Positions 1 through 6,777 of a DNA stretch of 11,608 nt are shown here, one piece after another; position 1 is the first letter of the stretch; every line of letters starts with the position of its first letter. Location of the stretch: positions 1-11,608 of the forward strand of contig PXDL01000153.1 of assembly GCA_003566395.1 (NCBI GenBank), written 5' to 3'. Below the pieces are notes generated by a model. It was not told the origin of the DNA and did no database searches. It saw only the letters and a list, made by a program, of their open reading frames with translations. The DNA comes from Balneolia bacterium (GTDB taxonomy: Bacteria > Bacteroidota > Rhodothermia > Balneolales > Cyclonatronaceae). Made by a program: the position numbers and the translations under genes.

Positions 1-1094
1 AATTTAGTCATCCGGAGAAGATATTCTCAGCTTCAGTCCAGGAGCTGACGGCCATTCCAGGCATCGGAAAAACCACGGCATCGGCTATTCGGAAATTTGA
101 GAGCTGGAATCAGGTCGATCATATCTTCGATTTTACGGAAGGTACCGATGCCTGGCTGATGACCCTCGAGGATGAAGATTATCCGCGCCGCTTGCGCCAT
201 ATTTATGATCCACCTGTGCTTTTGTGGGGGCTCGGTCGTAAAGAAGCTCTGTCCGGGCCGGGAATGGCTGTTATAGGGACGCGTAAACCATCTGTTTACG
301 GCAGGGATAAAGCACGTAGCTTTTCGACCGAATTATGCCGGGCCGGACTTTCGGTGGTAAGCGGACTCGCCTACGGAATCGATACCATCGCACATACTGC
401 GGCCCTTGAAGCAGAGGGCAAAACTATTGCGGTGCTGGGTTCCGGAATCGACCGCATTTACCCGTCGGCAAACAGGCGGCTTGCATCAAGGATAATTGAT
501 GAAGGCGGCGCGGTCATTTCAGAATTTCCGCCCGGATCAAAACCTGATCGTGAAAATTTCCCCGTTCGGAACCGCGTTGTGAGCGGGCTGAGCCGGGGAG
601 TGCTGGTCGTGGAATCCGATATTTCCGGTGGAAGCATGATAACAGCCTACGCCGCCTTGGATCAGGGGCGGGAAGTTTTCGCCATTCCGTATGATATTTC
701 TATCCGCAGCGGGCGAGGGTGTAACACGCTCATCAAGAAAGGCCATGCCAAACTTACTATGGATATCAATGATATTCTCGAAGAGCTGAATCTTGATACC
801 AAGACACCGAATAAAGCGATTTCGCAAAGATCTCTTTTTGGCGAAGATCAAGCCGACGATTCACCCAAAAAAGACGCTGATGAAACCGGCGGGACCCGCG
901 CCTGGAGAAATGCTGAAAATCTGACTGAAATCCACCGCTCAATTTGCAAAGAGCTTGAATCGGGCGTACTGCATATAGATGATTTGGCGGAGAAAACCGG
1001 TAAACCGGGGCACCTGTTGCTTGGTTCGCTGCTTGAACTTGAGTTGCTAAATCTGGTGGAAGCGATGAGCGGAAAGCGGTTCAGGTTAAGGTAG
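1..1094 (+). CDS. dprA: DNA-processing protein DprA (Smf), 5' end outside the window
   Basis: DprA binds incoming single-stranded DNA and loads RecA during natural transformation, and acts in the cytoplasm. The frame is open from position 3, so the in-frame ATG at 159 is not the start: the residues before it contain a helix-hairpin-helix (PGIGKTTASAI) followed by the usual approach to the Rossmann core. Roughly 25-35 residues appear to be missing on the left. The core motifs are all present: IGTRKPSVYG, SGLAYGID, AVLGSGIDRIYP, FPVRNRVVSGLSRGVLVVES, then GGSMITA and a C-terminal winged-helix domain (about the last 60 residues, ending RFRLR). The visible length is 363 residues, close to the usual size of the family. 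One oddity is IPYDI (684-698), where most members have a Pro-Gly. The stop TAG lies 21 bases from the stop of convergent galE. Identification is secure. Confidence 0.95.
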   Translation, partial: FSHPEKIFSASVQELTAIPGIGKTTASAIRKFESWNQVDHIFDFTEGTDAWLMTLEDEDYPRRLRHIYDPPVLLWGLGRKEALSGPGMAVIGTRKPSVYGRDKARSFSTELCRAGLSVVSGLAYGIDTIAHTAALEAEGKTIAVLGSGIDRIYPSANRRLASRIIDEGGAVISEFPPGSKPDRENFPVRNRVVSGLSRGVLVVESDISGGSMITAYAALDQGREVFAIPYDISIRSGRGCNTLIKKGHAKLTMDINDILEELNLDTKTPNKAISQRSLFGEDQADDSPKKDADETGGTRAWRNAENLTEIHRSICKELESGVLHIDDLAEKTGKPGHLLLGSLLELELLNLVEAMSGKRFRLR

Positions 1095-1115
1095 CCTTCA
1101 CCCTTAAAAAATAAC

Positions 1116-2138
1116 TTACTCCGGCTTTTTACTTCCCAGAGTTTTCTGCCATTTCCAGGCGGTCCGCGTCATATCCTGCAGGCTGTATTCCGGCTTCCAG
1201 CCGAGTTGACTGGTAACTTTGGTAGTATCGGCCCAGATTTGTTCTACATCACCGGGGCGTCTGTCGGCGTAGATGTGGGGAAGCTTCACTCCGGTAGAGT
1301 TCTCAAACGCATGTACCACCTCTTTTACAGAATGGCCGTTGCCGGTTCCCACATTAAAAACTTCGGTCCTGAAGTCGTTTTTTGCGGCATATTCGAGGGC
1401 CATAACGTGTGCACGGGCCAGATCAACCACATGAATGAAATCCCGGATGCAGGTGCCGTCGGGGGTGGAATAATCTTGTCCGAAAACTTTTAACTCATCG
1501 CGCCAGCCTGCTGCGGTCTGGGTGATGAACGGCATCAGGTTTCCGGGTATGCCGCGGGGCAGCTCACCTATCCGGGCCGAATCGTGTGCCCCGACGGGAT
1601 TGAAATAGCGAAGAATTACAGATTTCACGCCCTCGGTAAGCTGCGTAAATTCCTCGATCATCTGCTCGGCCCAGAGCTTGGAGTTACCATAGGGTGATAT
1701 TGAGCGGGTTGTGGGCGTCGATTCGGTAACCGGAACGCTCTCGGGCTCGCCATATACCGTACAGGATGATGAAAAAACGAAAAAGGGTATCCGGTGGCGC
1801 TCAATCATCTCCATGATGTTGATCAGCCCGGTAATATTATTCTGGTAGTAGGTAACCGGCATCAAGAGCGACTCAGGCACAGATTTTTTCGCAGCGAAAT
1901 GAATAATGCCGTCTATGCCCGCCTCGGCTTTAAAGACATGCTCAAGTGCCTCTTTATGGAGAATATCCGCTTCATAAAACGGAATCGACTTGCCACAAAG
2001 CGATTCAAGTGCCTTGAGTACATCAATACGGCTGTTGGACAGGTTATCCAGAATAACCATCTCGTGGCCTGCTTCATGCAATTCGGTTACGGTGTGGGAA
2101 CCTATATATCCAAGTCCGCCGGTTACAAGTATTTTCAT
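1116..2138 (-). CDS. galE: UDP-glucose 4-epimerase
   Basis: GalE interconverts UDP-glucose and UDP-galactose with tightly bound NAD, feeding the Leloir pathway and surface polysaccharide synthesis in the cytoplasm. The protein has 340 residues, the usual family size. It is an extended short-chain dehydrogenase: the NAD-binding glycine motif GGLGYIGSH is at residues 7-15, HFAAKKSVPES at about 80-90, the catalytic serine region FSSSCTVYG at 122-130, and the Tyr150-x3-Lys154 pair sits in SPYGNSK. The C-terminal substrate part carries FNVGTG and RRPGDVEQIWAD. The start is supported because the nucleotide-binding strand MKILVTGG begins immediately. No Shine-Dalgarno sequence is seen upstream, only A/T-rich sequence. 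The gene is alone on its strand, with no galK, galT or glycosyltransferase next to it, so the exact pathway use is not shown by context. A related sugar epimerase specificity cannot be fully excluded. Confidence 0.95.
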   Translation of the reverse strand: MKILVTGGLGYIGSHTVTELHEAGHEMVILDNLSNSRIDVLKALESLCGKSIPFYEADILHKEALEHVFKAEAGIDGIIHFAAKKSVPESLLMPVTYYQNNITGLINIMEMIERHRIPFFVFSSSCTVYGEPESVPVTESTPTTRSISPYGNSKLWAEQMIEEFTQLTEGVKSVILRYFNPVGAHDSARIGELPRGIPGNLMPFITQTAAGWRDELKVFGQDYSTPDGTCIRDFIHVVDLARAHVMALEYAAKNDFRTEVFNVGTGNGHSVKEVVHAFENSTGVKLPHIYADRRPGDVEQIWADTTKVTSQLGWKPEYSLQDMTRTAWKWQKTLGSKKPE

Positions 2139-2396
2139 ATTTTGAAAAAGAAGCTTAACATTCTGTTCATTGGTTCGTACTGCCGAGGTCCGGTTGGAAG
2201 GACTGTCTATAATTAATTCCGGGTTCCGGGGCAGGAAGTGCTCAAAATACAGTTTTATTCGGTTGATACAGAAGGAGTTTTTTTGTGTTTTCAGGATTCT
2301 TCAGCGTCTCATTTATAAGTATTTTATTTTCGGAACACTCAAAATTTTCTGATTAATTGTAAGCGGATATTATGGTCTGCTTTTTTATTTTATCCT

Positions 2397-2813
2397 ATGC
2401 CAGAAAACACCCTGACCTTTACCTACGATTCAGATCTTGAGGAACTGAATAAACTGCCCGATCATGTTGATAGTGTGATCGAGAAACTCGGGCTAAATGA
2501 AGAACTCAATCCGGTATTAATGCTTGCCCTGTCAGAGGGGGTTACCAATGCCATAAAGCATGGCAACAAGTATGATGAAAAGAAGAAGGTGAAAATGAGC
2601 TGCACTCTCAAAGCAGACAAGCGCCTCTGTTGTGTTATTACCGATGAAGGGCCGGGATTCAACCCAGACGAAATTCCAGACCCGCTGGCCGAGGAAAACC
2701 TGCTAAAACCAAGCGGAAGAGGTGTTTATTTGATGAAAGAGTACGCCGCCGATGTGAAGTACAACGAAAAAGGGAACGAGCTTACGATCTGCTTTAATTT
2801 ACAGACCGTTTAG
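2397..2813 (+). CDS. RsbW-type anti-sigma factor / serine-protein kinase domain protein
   Basis: The protein has 138 residues and consists of a single GHKL (HATPase_c_2) domain. The N-box is ALSEGVTNAIKHGN (44-57, with Glu47, Asn51 and His55), the G1 box is DEGPGFNP (83-90), and the G2 box is SGRGVYLMK (106-114). This small, stand-alone architecture is that of RsbW/SpoIIAB-like proteins. Family members bind ATP, phosphorylate a serine on a STAS-domain antagonist, and often sequester a sigma factor. What this one binds is not visible: no STAS protein, PP2C phosphatase or sigma factor gene is adjacent. It has its own upstream gap of 258 bases and is followed by a putative terminator, so it is probably monocistronic. 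The ATG at 2397 leaves a normal N-terminal beta strand before the N-box. No Shine-Dalgarno sequence is seen. The fold is certain, the partner unknown. Confidence 0.9.
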   Translation: MPENTLTFTYDSDLEELNKLPDHVDSVIEKLGLNEELNPVLMLALSEGVTNAIKHGNKYDEKKKVKMSCTLKADKRLCCVITDEGPGFNPDEIPDPLAEENLLKPSGRGVYLMKEYAADVKYNEKGNELTICFNLQTV

Positions 2814-2825
2814 ATAATTCTTCCA

Positions 2826-2871
2826 AAAACCCGGTTTATAAAGGCCTTCTTAGTGAAGCTTACCCGGTTTT
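2826..2871. terminator. Putative bidirectional terminator between the RsbW-like gene and lnt
   Basis: Two near-copies of ACCCGGTTT can pair: AAAACC (2826-2831) and GG (2833-2834) with CCGGTTTT (2864-2871), leaving one bulged C. A small CTTC/GAAG hairpin lies in the loop. The arm ends are A-rich on the left and T-rich on the right, as expected for a shared terminator between convergent genes, and the element ends just before the lnt stop codon. The T-run is short and the stem imperfect, so confidence is moderate. Confidence 0.45.
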
Positions 2872-2873
2872 AG

Positions 2874-4448
2874 TTATTTCCGCTTCGTGAAAACTACCGC
2901 CAGTCCGGCCACCGATACGATTAACATCAACACGCTGAACCAGTCGCCGAATCTCATATAGATCGTTTGGCGGGTGTAAACGGGCACTTTCAGCTCGAAA
3001 GCGGTGCGGGTCCAGTATTCGGTTTTAGAGTGTGCCGTTCCATCGGCTAATATCATACCTGAAATCCCGTTGTTTGCGCTGCGTATTACGGCTCTGCGCG
3101 TTTCTATGGCACGAAGCCGGGCAAAGTCATAGTGCTGAAGGTGACCGCTTGTATTCCCCCACCAGCCGTCGTTGGTAATAACGGAAACAAAGTCGGCTCC
3201 TTTAACCACACTGCGGCGAACCACAGCCGGGAAAACAGAATCATAGCAAACTATGGCGGGAGAAGACCATGTGCCGTCGGGTGTATGAAAAAGCTGCATA
3301 TCCCGGCCTTTCCCGTAACCTGTTATCTCACCCCAGTTAATCGGTAGCGGCAGATAGCTCAGAGCTGTGGCAAACGGCATGCGTTCAACAATAGGAACAA
3401 GACGAATTTTCTTATAGACCGTCCGCTCTCCATTAGGATAATATCCGACTGCGCTGTTAAAAAAGTTGAAGGCCCGGCCGGAACCGTCCCTTAGGTGCAC
3501 ACGCGGCGGCTCTTCATCGATATAATATTTGAAGTAGGCCGCTCCTGTTACGATAGTTACACCCCATTCTTCAGCTTTCCCGAAAATGTGGCGGTCGTTA
3601 TACGATCGTACCAGCTCATCCACACGGCCCATAAGCGCGTTTTCGGGCCAGAACATGATTTCTGTCTGAGCGGTTACCACCGTGTCCAGCTTGGCCGTGA
3701 GCTCCAGCAGGGGCGTGGTGTTATCGTTGTAGCCCCCCGTGGGCAGGTAGGAGTCGTAATTTGGCTGTGCTACTACGGCATGAACATAGTCGTCGGTCTC
3801 GAAATCGGTTGTTAAAAGTATCAGAAGCGAAAGGACGATACTTCCGCCCCAAACTCCTCCGGCAAGTTTCGCACCCGAGGTTTGAATCCATGGTGAACCG
3901 GATTCGTGAGCCGTTTTGAGCCCGTTGTAAAGCCATGCAGAGCAGACCACCATCAAAAAGCTGACGGACAGAAAACCGGTATATTCGATGTACTGTACGG
4001 CCCAGGGGAGCATCGCCCAGGCGTTGGCCAGTACAAGCCAGGGCCAGGCGAGATCCCAGTGCAGGTGCAGCCATTCGTATGTGACCCACATCGCCGCTGC
4101 TGCAAAACCGGGCAGAAAGACTCCACGTATTCGTTTTAAGGCAAGTGCCATCAGTCCGAAAACCAGCGACATTATGGCACTGTTTGCAAGAATCGCGGCA
4201 ACGCCACCGGCTAACGTAGCCATCGCCAGCCAGTACGTGGTGATGATATTCCAGACGAGCATGCCCGCATAACTATAGTAGGCCGCCTCCCGGTAGGTTG
4301 TGCAAAGATCGGCGAGCCTGTAGAGCAGCACCCAGGCCGGAATAAGCAAAAACGGAAAGGGAAAGGGGGAGAAACTGAACCCGAGAAGCAGGCCGGCAAA
4401 AACCGAAAGCAGCCATTTGTTCCGGAAATCAAAAAACAGCTGCATCAT
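2874..4448 (-). CDS. lnt: Apolipoprotein N-acyltransferase
   Basis: Lnt N-acylates the diacylglyceryl cysteine of lipoproteins, the last maturation step, at the periplasmic face of the inner membrane. The protein has 524 residues, close to the usual size. About six to seven hydrophobic segments fill residues 12-215, then a nitrilase-type domain occupies roughly 220-485, followed by a C-terminal membrane segment (about 503-521) and the tail TKRK. The catalytic triad is visible: Glu269 (FWPEN), Lys347 (YKKIRLVP) and Cys401 (IVCYDS). Glu355, the equivalent of a second essential glutamate, is eight residues after the lysine as expected. NDGWWG and the following His-rich helix are also typical. 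One oddity is Asp403, where the family usually has Glu after Cys-Tyr. The start ATG overlaps the rsmI stop (ATGA), which suggests translational coupling; a second ATG follows at once, so the start could shift by one codon. Confidence 0.95.
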   Translation of the reverse strand: MMQLFFDFRNKWLLSVFAGLLLGFSFSPFPFPFLLIPAWVLLYRLADLCTTYREAAYYSYAGMLVWNIITTYWLAMATLAGGVAAILANSAIMSLVFGLMALALKRIRGVFLPGFAAAAMWVTYEWLHLHWDLAWPWLVLANAWAMLPWAVQYIEYTGFLSVSFLMVVCSAWLYNGLKTAHESGSPWIQTSGAKLAGGVWGGSIVLSLLILLTTDFETDDYVHAVVAQPNYDSYLPTGGYNDNTTPLLELTAKLDTVVTAQTEIMFWPENALMGRVDELVRSYNDRHIFGKAEEWGVTIVTGAAYFKYYIDEEPPRVHLRDGSGRAFNFFNSAVGYYPNGERTVYKKIRLVPIVERMPFATALSYLPLPINWGEITGYGKGRDMQLFHTPDGTWSSPAIVCYDSVFPAVVRRSVVKGADFVSVITNDGWWGNTSGHLQHYDFARLRAIETRRAVIRSANNGISGMILADGTAHSKTEYWTRTAFELKVPVYTRQTIYMRFGDWFSVLMLIVSVAGLAVVFTKRK

Positions 4449-5173
4449 TCCTGAGGCTCCTCCGAATAGGTTTTTCCGGCCAGAACCAGTACAAACTCCC
4501 CACGCTGACGCGCCCGGTTCCCGAATTCTTCTTTTAGTTCTGAAAGCGTGCCGCGCCTGATTTCTTCATAAATTTTGGTCAGTTCCCTGCATACTGCGCA
4601 CAAGCGGGTTTCATCACAAACTTCAAGCAACTCTGTGAGCAGTCGTACGATTCGGTGCGGACTTTCATAGATAAGCGTGGTTCGTTCGTCTTCGGCTATG
4701 GCTTCGAGGCGGGTTTTGCGTCCTTTTTTTGGGGGAAGAAATCCTTCAAAAACAAAGCGATCGGAGGGAAGTCCGCTCGCTGCCAGTGCAGTAACGGCCG
4801 CCACAGGTCCGGGTACAGCCGAAACGGTGATATGTGCCAGGTGGGCTGCCCGGGCCAGTAAAAATCCGGGGTCGGAAATAGCCGGCATGCCTGCATCACT
4901 AATCAGGGCAACTGAATCGCCCTGAGAAAGCCTGGCGATCAGCTCCGGCGTTTTGCGATGTTCATTGTGCTGATGTAACGAGGTGAGCTGCGTTTGAATA
5001 CCGAATGATCTGAGCATATTCCCGCTTGTTCGGGTGTCTTCGCACGCAATCACCGAAACGCCCTCCAGTATCTCTTTTGCGCGGGGCGAAAAATCGCCGA
5101 GATTTCCAATCGGGGTTCCCACAAGGAACAGCCTGCCGTTCGGATCGTTTTGATGATTTTGTTCAGTTTTCAT
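4445..5173 (-). CDS. rsmI: 16S rRNA (cytidine-2'-O)-methyltransferase RsmI
   Basis: RsmI methylates the ribose of C1402 in the decoding centre of 16S rRNA using S-adenosylmethionine. The protein has 242 residues. The tetrapyrrole-methylase fold is clear: GTPIGNLGDFSPRA (19-32), the conserved ACEDTRTSG (43-51), HQHNE (67-71), SVALISDAGMPAISDPG (87-103), AVPGPVAAVTALAASGL (119-135), FEGFLPPKKGRK (142-153) and YESPHR (169-174). The length is a little under that of the larger members, which carry a C-terminal helical extension; here the protein stops soon after the conserved core. The gene is first of a two-gene unit with lnt and overlaps it by 4 bases. The 406-base region upstream must hold its promoter; a GC hairpin at 5250-5297 lies about 75 bases ahead of the start and could influence expression. 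No Shine-Dalgarno sequence is clear, although GGCGGA lies a few bases before the ATG. Confidence 0.95.
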   Translation of the reverse strand: MKTEQNHQNDPNGRLFLVGTPIGNLGDFSPRAKEILEGVSVIACEDTRTSGNMLRSFGIQTQLTSLHQHNEHRKTPELIARLSQGDSVALISDAGMPAISDPGFLLARAAHLAHITVSAVPGPVAAVTALAASGLPSDRFVFEGFLPPKKGRKTRLEAIAEDERTTLIYESPHRIVRLLTELLEVCDETRLCAVCRELTKIYEEIRRGTLSELKEEFGNRARQRGEFVLVLAGKTYSEEPQE

Positions 5174-5249
5174 GGATTCCGCCCCGATTTACCGGGCCGA
5201 CAGGACTTGGATGTATATTGAAGTTTATTCATAGTTGACAAAAACGAAC

Positions 5250-5301
5250 ACCCGGCGGAAACTGATGCACAGAGAGCTAATTTCTTGAGTGCCGGGTTTT
5301 T
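5250..5301. terminator. GC hairpin with T-run, terminator-like, no gene upstream on +
   Basis: ACCCGGC (5250-5256) pairs exactly with GCCGGGT (5291-5297). On the + strand TTTTT (5297-5301) follows directly, the form of an intrinsic terminator, although the loop of 34 bases is long. Within the loop GCAC (5267-5270) can pair with GTGC (5289-5292), competing with the inner end of the stem. On the - strand a T5 run (complement of 5240-5244) follows the stem after six bases. It lies in the rsmI leader, not after any gene, so its role is open: a leader attenuator for rsmI, or the end of an unannotated short + transcript. Confidence 0.4.
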
Positions 5302-5412
5302 ATGGAATGAAAATGTCACAATTACGATTATCAATTGCTGCGAACAGTGGAATAATTGCCTTCTAATAATCAGGGAAAGGAAGAAGGTAGGCATTATTTG
5401 ATAAAAAGGCTC

Positions 5413-5467
5413 CGAAACAGACCAAATCCGTTATTGGAGAGGTCTGCTGAATCAGCATCGGGTTTCG
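5413..5467 (+). ncRNA. Possible structured RNA element (three-way junction), unclassified
   Basis: Three helices fit together without overlap. P1 is CGAAAC (5413-5418) with GTTTCG (5462-5467). P2 is AGACC (5419-5423) with GGTCT (5441-5445), extended across a small internal loop by TCC (5427-5429) with GGA (5436-5438). P3 is GCTG (5446-5449) with CAGC (5453-5456), closing the loop AAT. P1/P2 and P2/P3 abut with no linker. It matches no riboswitch or ribozyme that I recognise, and the hammerhead core sequence is absent. The helices are short and all Watson-Crick on either strand, so the strand is a guess. Chance complementarity is possible. Confidence 0.25.
5445..5457. promoter_or_regulatory. 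13-base near-perfect palindrome, operator-like
   Basis: TGCTGA-A-TCAGCA is a perfect 6+6 inverted repeat around one base, in the gap between divergent rsmI and the VOC gene. This is the shape of a site for a dimeric DNA-binding protein. No regulator gene is adjacent and no second copy was noticed in the other gaps of the window. It overlaps P2/P3 of the possible RNA fold, and only one of the two readings need be right. Confidence 0.25.
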
Positions 5468-5493
5468 TTTCGTGTACCGCTTTTATTAACTTC

Positions 5494-5510
5494 ATTTTTT
5501 CGTGAAAAAT
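5494..5510. repeat. AT-rich inverted repeat
   Basis: TTTTTC (5496-5501) and GAAAAA (5504-5509) are complementary around GT. The repeat lies about 70 bases before the VOC start, in the likely promoter zone. There is no T-run after it, so it is not a typical terminator. It may simply be AT-rich promoter sequence. Confidence 0.3.
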
Positions 5511-5579
5511 CCGCTGAGAAAATCATTTTTTGGCAGAGACGATGCATCACCCTAACCATAAGCAGAAAGAACAGAACCT

Positions 5580-5963
5580 ATGAGCATGAAAAATTTTAAA
5601 CCCACCGGACTCAATCACATCACGCTAAGAGTTAATGAAATTGAGCGTGCCGAAGAATTTTACGGTGAGTTTCTCGGATTTGAGCAGATTAAAAAAATGG
5701 GCCGCAGCATGGCGGTATATCAGGTTGGTACCGATACCATTGTGCTTGTTGAGGCCGAAACCAGCTTCAATCGCGATTCAAAAGATTACAGGGTGGATCA
5801 TTTCGGTTTCAGAGTGAAAGGGCCGGAAGTTGTTGATGAAGTGGCGGCATTTATGAAAGAGCGGGAAGTTACCATCCTGAGCGGCCCGTCGAACCGGAAA
5901 AACGGCCGGTTTGTGTTTATTTCCGATCCGGACGGTAACATGATTGAAATTTACAGCGAATAA
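5580..5963 (+). CDS. VOC (glyoxalase/dioxygenase fold) family protein
   Basis: The protein has 127 residues and a single vicinal-oxygen-chelate domain made of two beta-alpha-beta-beta-beta modules. The first module begins LNHITLRV (11-18), with ERAEEFYGEFLGFE (22-35) as the helix and turn. The second begins VDHFGFRV (72-79) and ends FISDPDGNMIEIYSE (113-127). His13, His74 and Glu123 stand where metal ligands occur in this superfamily, so it is likely a metal-dependent enzyme. Substrates in the family range from methylglyoxal-glutathione to catechols and antibiotics; nothing visible here fixes the reaction. The usual second domain of extradiol dioxygenases is absent. An alternative start is the ATG at 5586, two codons in; both precede the conserved region. 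The gene is followed by 215 bases without a gene before grpE, so cotranscription with grpE is uncertain. Confidence 0.88.
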   Translation: MSMKNFKPTGLNHITLRVNEIERAEEFYGEFLGFEQIKKMGRSMAVYQVGTDTIVLVEAETSFNRDSKDYRVDHFGFRVKGPEVVDEVAAFMKEREVTILSGPSNRKNGRFVFISDPDGNMIEIYSE

Positions 5964-6178
5964 CCTGTCCCGTACAGACTCTGAATAGTAATGACTGCCT
6001 GACGGAAGGGGTGCCACATCTTCATGGTTCGGGCGACGGAATTGCGGAGAAATCCGGAAGCACAGGGTTCAATTATAATGGTATGAATTTTGCTGCAACA
6101 ACAGCGAAACCGATTCTATTTATGAGTCACCACAAATTATTGAAAACATTATCGTATAGCAGAAGTTGAATAGTATTT

Positions 6179-6769
6179 ATGAGTAAGAAAGAAAATAACG
6201 AAGATTTTCAGACTGAAGAACAACAGGATGAAGCGGCTGTATCCGCCGAAGCGCAGGCCCGGAACAAGGAAGCAGATTCCGAAAATGATGAAAATACGCC
6301 CGACACCGATACCCTGTTGTCTGAAATTGAACAGCTTAAACAAGAGCTGGCACAGAAAGATGAACATCTGCTGAGAAAAGCTGCGGAGTTTGAAAATCTG
6401 CGCAAGCGTACTCAGCGTGAACGTGTACAGCTTTTTGAGGATGCGAAAATTAATGCCGTCCGCGATTTTCTGCCGGTTTATGATGATCTTGAGCGAACGA
6501 TCAACAATATTCCGGATTCAGCCGATGATTCATTTACCAAAGGCGTGCAGCTTGTGTATAATAAATTCAGCACGGCCATGAAACAAATGGGCGTTGAGAC
6601 CATCCATGAAACGGGCGTACCATTTGATGTGGATTTGCATGATGCGCTGCTCCGGCAGCCGGCTCCGGATGATAAAACTCCCGATGATACCGTGTTACAG
6701 GTTCTTGAAACCGGCTACAAAATGGGTGAAAAAGTAATCCGGCACGCCAAAGTGATTGTGAGCGAATAA
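6179..6769 (+). CDS. grpE: Nucleotide exchange factor GrpE
   Basis: GrpE releases ADP from DnaK, resetting the Hsp70 folding cycle in the cytoplasm. The protein has 196 residues, the usual size. The first 45 residues are acidic and polar and probably disordered. A long helix typical of the dimer stalk runs from about 45 to 95 (LLSEIEQLKQELAQKDEHLLRKAAEFENLRKR region, residues 46-78). The beta-wing domain that contacts DnaK carries the family signature: VPFDVDLHDALLRQ (147-160) and ETGYKMGEKVIRHAKVIVSE (177-196). The gap to dnaJ is 8 bases, so the two are surely one operon. The expected neighbour hrcA is missing upstream, and I see no CIRCE inverted repeat in the 215-base gap before the gene. 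A 15-codon ATG frame (6122-6169) sits just ahead but is unsupported. No Shine-Dalgarno sequence is seen. Confidence 0.95.
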   Translation: MSKKENNEDFQTEEQQDEAAVSAEAQARNKEADSENDENTPDTDTLLSEIEQLKQELAQKDEHLLRKAAEFENLRKRTQRERVQLFEDAKINAVRDFLPVYDDLERTINNIPDSADDSFTKGVQLVYNKFSTAMKQMGVETIHETGVPFDVDLHDALLRQPAPDDKTPDDTVLQVLETGYKMGEKVIRHAKVIVSE

Positions 6770-6777
6770 AAAATTCT

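Larger units (their letters stand above)
5174..5579. other. 406-base gene-free region between divergent rsmI and the VOC gene
   Basis: This is the longest stretch without a supported gene. From left to right it holds: the rsmI start region; a 7-bp GC-stem hairpin with T-runs on either strand (5250-5301); AT-rich sequence (5302-5410); a set of complementary segments that can form a three-helix junction (5413-5467); an overlapping 13-base near-palindrome (5445-5457); and an AT-rich inverted repeat (5494-5510). I could not place a confident promoter on either strand; TTGACA at 5235-5240 has no matching -10 element. A 74-codon minus-strand reading frame here looks accidental. Confidence 0.7.

Noticed and set aside
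1086..1107. TTAAGG/CCTTAA hairpin between dprA and galE
   Set aside because: The stem is weak, its left arm overlaps the end of dprA, and no T-run follows on the + strand. The convergent stops are only 21 bases apart, so any terminator lies inside the opposing genes or is absent.
2170..2352. 60-codon plus-strand frame between galE and the RsbW-like gene
   Set aside because: It is AT-rich with Phe/Ile/Lys bias, has no motif, and lies in the divergent promoter region.
3721..4089. 122-codon minus-strand frame inside lnt and similar long overlapping frames in lnt and the peptidase
   Set aside because: They are out-of-frame shadows of well-identified genes and have no motifs of their own.
5235..5240. 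TTGACA as a -35 promoter element
   Set aside because: It matches the sigma-70 -35 exactly, but there is no -10-like sequence 16-18 bases downstream, and this lineage probably uses a different promoter consensus.
5170..5394. 74-codon minus-strand frame ending in an ATGA overlap with the rsmI start
   Set aside because: The overlap looks like operon coupling, but the protein shows no recognisable domain, its composition is erratic (Ser, Cys and Lys clusters), and it runs through the GC hairpin at 5250-5297. It is probably accidental; conservation in relatives would reverse this.
5413..5467. Hammerhead ribozyme
   Set aside because: A GAAA next to a helix suggested it, but the CUGANGA core and a correctly placed cleavage triplet are missing on both strands.
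6075..6110. tRNA-like T-loop (GGTTCAATT)
   Set aside because: No T-stem, anticodon stem or acceptor stem can be drawn around it.
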